From assembly GCA_002384765.1 (NCBI GenBank), contig DGBM01000154.1, positions 1,402-10,759 of the forward strand: a stretch of 9,358 nt of DNA. The letters run 5' to 3'. The notes below the pieces were generated by a model, which saw only the letters and a program-made list of their open reading frames with translations, was not told the DNA's origin and did not search any database. Positions 1 to 6,100 of the stretch are shown here, piece by piece. Source of the stretch: Demequinaceae bacterium UBA4004. Its GTDB lineage: Bacteria; Actinomycetota; Actinomycetes; Actinomycetales; Demequinaceae. Both the position numbers and the translations under genes were made by a program. Each line of letters starts with the position of its first letter. Position 1 is the first letter of the stretch.

Positions 1-92
1 GACACGAGCGCGACGCCAAGGGCGACGGCGAGTGCCGTGAGAATAAGTCGCTTGGGGTGATGCCGAACCGACTTGAGAGCAAGTCTGAGCAT
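1..92 (-). CDS. FtsX-like ABC transporter permease, N-terminal fragment
   Basis: Only the first 30 codons lie in the window; the gene continues past base 1. The ATG at 92-90 follows the ATPase stop codon by 6 bases, so the two genes are almost certainly co-transcribed. The visible peptide begins MLRLALKSVRHHPKRLIL and runs into an Ala/Leu/Val-rich stretch. A short basic cytoplasmic start followed by a first membrane helix is how MacB/FtsX-type permeases begin. Such permeases pair with LolD/MacB-like ATPases to export peptides or antibiotics, or to drive periplasmic or extracytoplasmic work without transport. The assignment rests on this short N-terminus plus the partner gene. The diagnostic FtsX and MacB periplasmic domains are outside the window, so the substrate cannot be guessed. 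Confidence 0.8.
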   Translation of the reverse strand, partial: MLRLALKSVRHHPKRLILTALAVALGVALV

Positions 93-98
93 CGGGTA

Positions 99-851
99 TC
101 AGTGCCCCATCTGCTTCATGCGGTCGAGGACCTTCTCGGCGGTCGGCTCGCGCATCTCGTCGACGATCTTGCCGTCTTCGAGGAAGAGGATGCGGTCGGC
201 GTACGACGCGGCGGTCGGGTCGTGCGTGACCATGACGATGGTCTGGCCGAACTCCTTGACGGCGCGGCGCATGAATCCGAGAAGTTCGGCGCCCGAGCGC
301 GAGTCGAGGTTTCCGGAGGGCTCGTCGGCGAAGATGATTTCGGGCCGGGCCACCAGCGCGCGGGCCACGGCGACGCGCTGCTGCTGGCCGCCGGACAGCT
401 CTGCGGGCAGGTGCGTCAGGCGGTCGCCGAGTCCGAGGATGCGGATGATCTCGTCGAACCATTCCTTGTCGACCTTCTTGCCGGCGATGTCCAACGGGAG
501 GGTGATGTTCTCGCGACCGTTGAGCGACGGGATCAGGTTGAAGGACTGGAAGATGAAGCCGATGTAGTTGCGGCGGATCTCGGTGACCTGCGCCTCGGAA
601 AGCCTCTGGATCTCCGCATCGGCGATCAGCGAGCTCCCGGCGGTCAGGCGGTCGAGGCCCGCGAGGGTGTGCAGCAGGGTCGATTTGCCGGAGCCGGATG
701 GGCCCATGATGGCGGTGAACTCGTGGCGCTTCATGTCTACGCTGATGCCATCGAGCGCGCGCACCGCGGTGTCGCCGAAGCCGTAGTCCTTGTATCCGTC
801 TCGCATCGACGCCGCGATGGGCGTCTGCACGGATGCTTCCATGGCGGTCAT
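99..851 (-). CDS. ABC transporter ATP-binding protein, MacB/LolD-like
   Basis: This 250-residue ATPase has a complete nucleotide-binding domain: Walker A GPSGSGKST at residues 50-58, Q-loop in FQSFNL at 101-106, signature LSGGQ at 152-156, Walker B IIFADE at 172-177 and the switch His in VTHD at 210. The combination of RALDGIS near the start, IGFIFQSFNL, and ADEPSGNLDS after Walker B is typical of the LolD/MacB/FtsE group that works with FtsX-like permeases, and such a permease starts 6 bases downstream. I chose the ATG at 851 because GAAAGG lies 9 bases upstream. A TTG at 881 would add ten residues (MKHPHERHHP) but would place that ribosome-binding site inside the gene. The gene follows a histidine kinase/response regulator pair on the same strand. 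Control by that pair is likely from precedent but not shown here. Confidence 0.93.
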   Translation of the reverse strand: MTAMEASVQTPIAASMRDGYKDYGFGDTAVRALDGISVDMKRHEFTAIMGPSGSGKSTLLHTLAGLDRLTAGSSLIADAEIQRLSEAQVTEIRRNYIGFIFQSFNLIPSLNGRENITLPLDIAGKKVDKEWFDEIIRILGLGDRLTHLPAELSGGQQQRVAVARALVARPEIIFADEPSGNLDSRSGAELLGFMRRAVKEFGQTIVMVTHDPTAASYADRILFLEDGKIVDEMREPTAEKVLDRMKQMGH

Positions 852-860
852 GGGGTGGTG

Positions 861-866
861 CCTTTC
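861..866 (-). promoter_or_regulatory. Ribosome-binding site of the MacB/LolD-like ATPase
   Basis: On the minus strand this reads GAAAGG, nine bases before the ATG at 851. It decides between that ATG and an in-frame TTG at 881, which has no comparable purine-rich sequence in front of it. Confidence 0.6.
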
Positions 867-948
867 GTGAGGGTGTTTCAATGATGCCGGAATCAGTGTG
901 ACGACTCAGGGGCTCGCGGGGCATCGGCCAATGGGAGGGTTGTTGCGG

Positions 949-966
949 ATCGTCCCTTCGGACGAT
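949..966 (-). terminator. Perfect 7-bp inverted repeat between regulator and ABC genes
   Basis: ATCGTCC at 949-955 and GGACGAT at 960-966 are exact inverse complements separated by four bases. In the minus-strand RNA this forms a tight 7-bp hairpin about 50 bases after the response regulator stop. No T-run follows, so it is not a classical intrinsic terminator. It could reduce read-through into the ABC operon, or act at the DNA level as an operator for that operon, since it lies about 100 bases upstream of the ATPase start. The dyad is certain from the sequence; its function is not. Confidence 0.35.
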
Positions 967-991
967 GCCAGGGGAAACCCCGAGGCATGTC

Positions 992-1008
992 CCCCACGCG
1001 GTGTGGGG
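992..1008 (-). terminator. Short GC hairpin just after the response regulator gene
   Basis: CCCCAC at 992-997 pairs exactly with GTGGGG at 1003-1008 around a five-base loop, starting seven bases after the regulator stop codon. A second small hairpin (GGGG AAA CCCC, 971-981) and the 949-966 dyad follow. Neither this stem nor its neighbours has a U-tract. A run of GC hairpins after a stop codon may act as a weak terminator in a high-GC genome, but this is inference. Confidence 0.3.
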
Positions 1009-1014
1009 TCCAGG

Positions 1015-1764
1015 CTATGGACGGGGTATCACGATGCCGGAGTCGTAGGCCTCGACGACCGCCTGGACGCGGTCGCGCACTCCCAACTTGGTCAGGATGT
1101 GGCTGACGTGCGTCTTGACGGTGGTGCTGGAGACGAAGAGTTCCTTCGCGATTTCTTGGTTCGACATTCCACGTGCCATAAGTTGGAGCACTTGCACCTC
1201 GCGGTCCGACAGGTCGCCGATGGCCTCGGGGCTGGGGACGTGGTCCGCCGGCGCTGCGGAGGCGTCGGCCGGTCCCACGTCAGTCGCGACCATGGCCGCG
1301 AGCGGCGCGGAAGCCTGCCCCGCCTCGTCCGCGCCCTTGACCGGTCCACGCGCGAACTGTTCGATCACGCGGCGCGTCACCTCGGGGGCTAACAGCGCCT
1401 CGCCTCCAGCGACCACACGCACGGCGTTCACCAGGCTGTCGCCGTCGGCGCTCTTGAGCAAGAAGCCGGAAGCGCCGGCGCGAAGGGATCCGTAGAGGTA
1501 CTCGTCGTCGTCGAACGTGGTGAGGATGACGACGCGCACGTCGGGGGCGACCCTCAGCACCTCACGGGTCGCCGCCAGGCCGTCCATTCCGGGCATGCGG
1601 ATATCCATCAGGACCACGTCGGGCCGGTGCTCGGCCACGCCAGCGATGGCCGCCTCGCCCGAGGCCGCCTCGCAACACACCACGATGTCGTCTTCCGACT
1701 CGAGGATCATCTTCAAGCCGACGCGCACCATCTGCTGGTCGTCGACCAGGCCCACTCGGATCAC
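1015..1764 (-). CDS. Two-component response regulator, NarL/LuxR (LiaR-like) family
   Basis: The 249-residue protein has a receiver domain (about 1-122) with the acidic pair D8-D9, phospho-acceptor D54 in VVLMDIRMPGMDG, the conserved T82 and K104. The C-terminus holds a LuxR-type helix-turn-helix (about 183-240: LSDREVQVLQLMARG, then NQEIAKEL and TTVKTHV with KLGVR). The segment between the domains, about residues 126-182, is Ala/Pro-rich and longer than is usual in NarL-type regulators, which tend to be 210-225 residues in all. The start is GTG, overlapping the kinase stop as GTGA, with a strong purine-rich ribosome site (GAGGAGGAGGGG) inside the kinase's last codons. Phosphorylation by the upstream kinase is near certain. 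Likely targets are the adjoining ABC operon, its own promoter, or the divergent secretion locus; none is shown. Confidence 0.96.
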   Translation of the reverse strand: MIRVGLVDDQQMVRVGLKMILESEDDIVVCCEAASGEAAIAGVAEHRPDVVLMDIRMPGMDGLAATREVLRVAPDVRVVILTTFDDDEYLYGSLRAGASGFLLKSADGDSLVNAVRVVAGGEALLAPEVTRRVIEQFARGPVKGADEAGQASAPLAAMVATDVGPADASAAPADHVPSPEAIGDLSDREVQVLQLMARGMSNQEIAKELFVSSTTVKTHVSHILTKLGVRDRVQAVVEAYDSGIVIPRP

Positions 1765-3035
1765 GGCCCCTCCTCCTCGCGCTTCGCGCGCTGCGCCCCG
1801 ACCTGATCGTCAGAGACGGGGAGCCAAGCGTGTACCCGATAGCCGCCACCCCTTCTGACTCCCAACTCTATGTGCCCACCGAGTGCAGCCACGCGCTCCT
1901 TCATGCCTGCCAGTCCGTTGCCCCCCGGGGACAGGACGGCGTCAGAGATGACTCCTCGTCCGTCATCCTCGACCGTGACCGCCACGGCGTCTCTGCGCCG
2001 ACGTACCGTCACGGTGGCGGTGGCGCCCGGCCCTGCATACTTGAGCGCATTGGTCAGGGACTCTTGGATGATGCGATAGGCGCTGAGTTCAACTCCGGCG
2101 GGCACGTGGCTCGTGCCGGTGATCGTCAGGCGCACGGGCAGCCCCGAGTCCTCCACTTGCTTGACCAGGGCCGGGATGGCCGCGAGGGACGGCATGGGGG
2201 CGAGATCGTCCTGATCGGTGGTGCCCACCAAGGCGGGCTCCCGGGTGCGGCCGGTGAGTTCGGCGGCCTCGTCCTCCAGCTCCCTCTGAGAGGTGCGCAG
2301 CACGCCGATCATGCGCTGCATCTCGGCAAGCCCCTTGCGACCCGAATCGGCAATGGTGGCGAGCGCGTCCGCCACGTCGGGATCGGTCTTGGCAATGCGG
2401 CGTCGCGCACCTTCCGCCTGCAATGTCATGACCGTCATCTCGTGGGCGACCACGTCGTGAAGTTCACGCGCGATGCGGGCGCGCTCGGCGCGCACGGCGT
2501 CCGCCGCAGCGGTGCGTGCGGCCTGTTGGCGCCGCTCTGCGGACAATTCGAACGCGGTGAGCCTCTCGCGTCGGCGTCTTTCAGTGAGTCCAAACAGGAT
2601 CGGCAGGATCACGCCGAGCGCGACTGTCATGGGAGCGGTCCATGGGACGTAGTCGGTGGCGACGGCGCCCACCCACGTCCACGTAAGAATGACACCGCCT
2701 GCCGCGCCGCCGTGCACGAAGGCCTGGTGGCGCGGCAGCGAGGCCCCCACGGTGTACAGCGCCACGATCAACGGGAAGAACGAGGCATCGGCGGGATACC
2801 CGACGCCTGCGGTCACAAAGAACACGGCCGTGACGATCCACAGCACCGTCCGCGGCGCGACCGACCGCCACGCGAGCGGCAACGCCTGTGCGACCACCAG
2901 GATGTAACCCCAGGTATCGAATTCTCGGTACTCCAGTTCGACATTGTTGGCGACGGCGTGCGCAGACAGGAGGGCCAGGAGGGCGAACGCGGCGGCGATG
3001 CCCGCATCGCCTCCGCGCTTCCACCGAGCCGTCAT
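1761..3035 (-). CDS. Sensor histidine kinase, HisKA_3 / NarL-partner type
   Basis: Read from the ATG at 3035, this is a 424-residue membrane kinase. The N-terminal 150 residues hold several hydrophobic segments (about 11-29, 43-57, 64-79, 87-101, 107-128, 136-150) with little extracytoplasmic loop, suggesting membrane-embedded or intramembrane sensing. A basic and coiled-coil-like stretch (152-188) leads to the HisKA_3 dimerisation box RELHDVVAHEMTVM with phospho-acceptor H193. The ATPase domain has the N-box ESLTNALKYA (N329), G1 box DDGRG (357-361) and G2 box GNGLAGM (372-378). The reading frame is open further upstream to 3173, but that extension is Arg/Pro-rich and overlaps the divergent secretion gene's start. 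The ATG at 3035 lacks a clear ribosome site but sits where a leaderless transcript would begin. The C-terminal EEEGP codons double as the regulator's ribosome site. The signal it senses is unknown. Confidence 0.94.
   Translation of the reverse strand: MTARWKRGGDAGIAAAFALLALLSAHAVANNVELEYREFDTWGYILVVAQALPLAWRSVAPRTVLWIVTAVFFVTAGVGYPADASFFPLIVALYTVGASLPRHQAFVHGGAAGGVILTWTWVGAVATDYVPWTAPMTVALGVILPILFGLTERRRRERLTAFELSAERRQQAARTAAADAVRAERARIARELHDVVAHEMTVMTLQAEGARRRIAKTDPDVADALATIADSGRKGLAEMQRMIGVLRTSQRELEDEAAELTGRTREPALVGTTDQDDLAPMPSLAAIPALVKQVEDSGLPVRLTITGTSHVPAGVELSAYRIIQESLTNALKYAGPGATATVTVRRRRDAVAVTVEDDGRGVISDAVLSPGGNGLAGMKERVAALGGHIELGVRRGGGYRVHAWLPVSDDQVGAQRAKREEEGP
1767..1778 (-). promoter_or_regulatory. 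Ribosome-binding site of the response regulator
   Basis: GAGGAGGAGGGG on the minus strand lies two to thirteen bases before the GTG at 1764 and is encoded within the kinase's final codons. With the GTGA overlap it implies translational coupling of kinase and regulator, and it supports the non-ATG start. Confidence 0.7.
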
Positions 3036-3042
3036 GGACGTA

Positions 3043-3048
3043 AGGCTA
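3043..3048 (-). promoter_or_regulatory. Candidate -10 element for a leaderless kinase transcript
   Basis: TAGCCT on the minus strand fits the actinobacterial -10 pattern TANNNT. Seven bases separate it from the kinase ATG at 3035, the spacing expected if transcription starts at the A of the ATG. The lack of a Shine-Dalgarno sequence before that ATG agrees. No good -35 hexamer is visible at 16-18 bases upstream. Confidence 0.4.
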
Positions 3049-3107
3049 GACCGGCCGGGGCGGTCAGCACATCGGCCACGCGAACGACGTTTTCCACAGA
3101 TCGGACG

Positions 3108-3125
3108 CCGCCCCGCACGGGGCGG
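3108..3125. promoter_or_regulatory. Perfect 18-bp palindrome in the divergent promoter region, candidate operator
   Basis: CCGCCCCG at 3108-3115 and CGGGGCGG at 3118-3125 are exact inverse complements around a two-base centre. The site lies in the 131-base gap between the divergent kinase and secretion-ATPase genes. It ends 12 bases before the candidate plus-strand -10, so it would cover the -35 region of that promoter. Dimeric regulators bind sites of this shape. The neighbouring NarL-type regulator is an obvious candidate ligand, but nothing in the sequence proves it. GC-only palindromes arise more easily by chance in GC-rich DNA. Confidence 0.45.
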
Positions 3126-3137
3126 TTGCGCGTCGGC

Positions 3138-3143
3138 CATAAT
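3138..3143 (+). promoter_or_regulatory. Candidate -10 element of the secretion-ATPase promoter
   Basis: CATAAT matches the TATAAT consensus at five of six positions and stands out in GC-rich surroundings. It is 23 bases before the ATG at 3167, which would give a leader of roughly 17 bases containing the ribosome site. No consensus -35 is seen; the expected position falls within the palindrome at 3108-3125. Confidence 0.5.
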
Positions 3144-3152
3144 CCCGTTGGC

Positions 3153-3163
3153 GGGGGGAGGGG
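3153..3163 (+). promoter_or_regulatory. Ribosome-binding site of the secretion ATPase
   Basis: GGGGGGAGGGG ends three bases before the ATG at 3167, with the core GGGAGG centred at good spacing. It fixes that ATG as the start of the long FtsK/SpoIIIE gene. Confidence 0.65.
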
Positions 3164-3166
3164 CGT

Positions 3167-6100
3167 ATGGCACTCAAGCTCAGTCTGGCCACGGCGGACG
3201 GGTCTCACGCGAAACTTGCGATCACGGCCGGGCAGGGCGCCACGGTGAGAGACGTTGCGGCGCAACTCTTTGCCGCCGATCCGTCGCGCTCGGGCGCCCA
3301 GGCTCCGGAAGACCCGACGCTGCTCGTCACCCCGCTGTCCTCAGGTCCTGACGCGGCGCCGAGACCCGTCGATGGTGACCTTGATCTCGACTCCTCAGGC
3401 ATCCGTTCGGGAGACCACATCGACATCATCCCGTCCGCGCACGCGGCCGAGCTGATGGGTCCGCGAATCGTCGCAACCGTGACCGTCGTGGAGGGGCCCG
3501 ATGCGGGCAAGACCTTTGCGCTGGGCGCCGGTTCTCACACGATAGGTCGAGACCTGGACGCGTCCGTGCGCCTGTCTGACGCCATCGCGTCGCGGCGCCA
3601 TGCCCGACTGCTCGTAGGCGAGTCACTCGAAGTGGTCGACTTGGGATCCACGCGGGGCGTGGCGCTGGGAACGGCATACGTCACCCGGGCGACCTTGTTA
3701 CCCGGGGACCGGGTAGAGGTCGGCGCGACGGTGCTTGAGGTGTCTCGGTCCGAGGCGATCCATCACGTGGTTCCCGCCACGCCCACGGCGCCCGTGACCC
3801 GATCACCACGAGTGCTGCCGCCGCTGCCACAGCGGGCGGTGGAGTTACCTCAACCGCCCGCGCCGCCTACGCCGCGCCGATTCCCTGGCGTCGCCCTCCT
3901 GACGCCCATCGTCCTGGGAACCGCGATGTTTGTGATCACGGGCAGGGTCCTCTCGCTGCTCTTGGTCGCCATGGCTCCCGTGATGATGATCGGCACGTGG
4001 TGGGACTCGCGACGCGTTCTCAGGCGGGAGCTTCGCGACGCCACCGTCGCGTTCGACTCGTCCCTTGGTGAGGCGCGGCGTGAGGTCGAGTCCGCCCACG
4101 TCGCCGAACGCGAGGCTCGCACGGCCCGCTCGCCGAGCCTCGGCGAGGTGAAGGAGTCGATCAGCACTCTCTCGCCGTTGTTGTGGACCACACGCCCCGA
4201 ACATGACGAGTTTCTGGTGGTGCGGGTCGGGGTGGGCGACTCCCCGTCCACGGTCGGCGTCGTCATGCCCACGCGCGGCGAGTCCTACCCCGGCTTCTGG
4301 CGTCGATTGCAGGACGCCGAGGACGCGATGAGGAACGTGTCATCGGTGCCGATCACGGTGGACTTGCGTCGGTCGGCCAACGTGGGACTGGCCGGGCACG
4401 TCCTCAATATCCGCGCAGTGGCGCGCGCGATCCTGACGCACCTGGCGGGGATGCACTCGCCACTCGAGGTGGTGGTGGTGGCGTTCGCGTCACCCGCCTC
4501 GGGTCGAGACTGGGCGTGGTTGTGGTGGCTCCCGCACTGCGCGTCGCCCGTGTCTCCGGTGGGCTCGGATCACCTCGCCGACTCGCGAGAAGGGTCTGCT
4601 CGGCTGCTCGCCGAGCTCGAGGGCATCATCTGCGCGCGTCACGGCGCCGACATCGCGGATGTGGTCCCGGAGCCACGATCCCACGTGAGCGGCGCGGCGC
4701 CGAAACCTCCGCGATTGCCCGCGATCGTGGTCGTCGTCGAGGATGATGCGGTGGCGGACAGAAACCGTCTGATGCGGTTGGCGGAGAAGGGACCCGACGT
4801 CAACGTGCACCTGGTGTGGCTCGCGCCGAATCTTTCCCGGGTCCCGGCCGCATGCCGCTCCTTTGTCGAGGTGCATGGCGACGGGTCCGCGATGGTCGGC
4901 CACGTGCGCCGCGGCGGGTGCGACGAGCCGGTCGCCCCCGATTCTCTGTCACTGCAGGAGGCCACCGACGCGGCACGCAGACTCGCATGTGTGGAAGACG
5001 CGGGCGCCGTCGTGGCGGGCATCGCAGGCATTCCGTCCGCGGTCTCCATTCTCGAACTTCATGGATTCGATGCGCTCGATCCGGCGTGCCATGAGCACCA
5101 GTGGCTGCGGGACACGGCCCCGGCGGCCAGATCTCGGCGGCCGTTCTCGCTACGCGCGTTGGTGGGTCACTCGGGCGACGGCCCCGTCTACCTCGACCTC
5201 AAGACGCAGGGTCCTCACGCCCTGGTGGGAGGTACCACCGGAGCGGGCAAGTCCGAGTTCCTGCAGACGTGGATCCTGGGTATGGCGGCGGCCCATGGTC
5301 CGGACCACGTCACCTTCCTCTATGTCGACTACAAGGGCGGCTCCGCATTCTCGGACTGCGTCAATTTGCCCCACTCCGTAGGGCTCGTCACGGATCTCAC
5401 GCCGCACCTTGTGGAGCGCGCACTCACATCGCTGCGTGCGGAGTTGCGCTACCGGGAGCGACTGCTCGCAGCAAAGGGGGCCAAGGACCTCGAGACCCTC
5501 GGCAGGTTGGGCGTTGCCGACGTTCCGCCGAGCTTGGTCATCGTCATCGACGAATTCGCGGCGCTCGTCAAGGAGGTGCCCGATTTCGTCGACGGCATCG
5601 TCGACATCGCCCAGCGGGGACGGTCACTGGGACTCCACCTCATCATGGCCACTCAACGCCCCGCGGGAGTGATCAAAGACAGCCTTCGCGCCAACACCAA
5701 CCTGCGGATTGCCTTGCGGATGGCCGATGAGGCGGACTCCTCCGACATTCTGGGGGTGCGTGATGCCGCGCACGTGGATCCATCGCTCCCCGGTCGCGTC
5801 TTGGCGCGCACGGGTCCGGGCCGTGTCGACACCTTTCAAGCCGCGTACGCGGGCGCGTGCTCGACCGCCGAAGCGGGTCCCCCGCCACTCGATGTTCACG
5901 AAGCCGCCATGGGCACGGTGGCGGCGTGGCACGTTTCTCAGGTCGCCGTGCCAGCGCACGCTGAGGGCGAGCCGGACGCTCGGCGGATGGTCCACGCCAT
6001 GCGCCAGGCGATGACGCGGCTGGGTGCGCCGTCGCCACGTCGCCCATGGCTCGACGAGCTGTCTGAAACCTACGACCTTGCTGACCTGGCGGGCCGTGCG

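Noticed and set aside
57..884. A 275-codon open frame on the plus strand, opposite the ABC ATPase
   Set aside because: It mirrors the ATPase reading frame, has no domain of its own, and the ATPase motifs on the minus strand are unmistakable.
3090..3098. DnaA-box-like nonamer TTTTCCACA in the divergent region
   Set aside because: It is a single copy with no cluster, AT-rich unwinding region or replication genes nearby; one nonamer of this kind is expected by chance.
3036..3173. N-terminal extension of the histidine kinase up to 3173
   Set aside because: The added residues are Arg/Pro-rich and unlike a membrane sensor. They would overlap the divergent motor gene's start and promoter, whereas a leaderless start at 3035 fits well.
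1830..3248. A 472-codon open frame on the plus strand, opposite the histidine kinase
   Set aside because: The product is a His/Arg/Gly-rich mixture with no recognisable domain, and the opposite strand encodes a clear kinase. Long antisense frames are common in GC-rich coding DNA.
3787..3880. Possible break or domain boundary in the Pro-rich stretch of the motor gene
   Set aside because: The frame is continuous and a low-complexity linker between the FHA domain and the membrane helices is expected, so there is no sign of a frameshift or gene fusion artefact.
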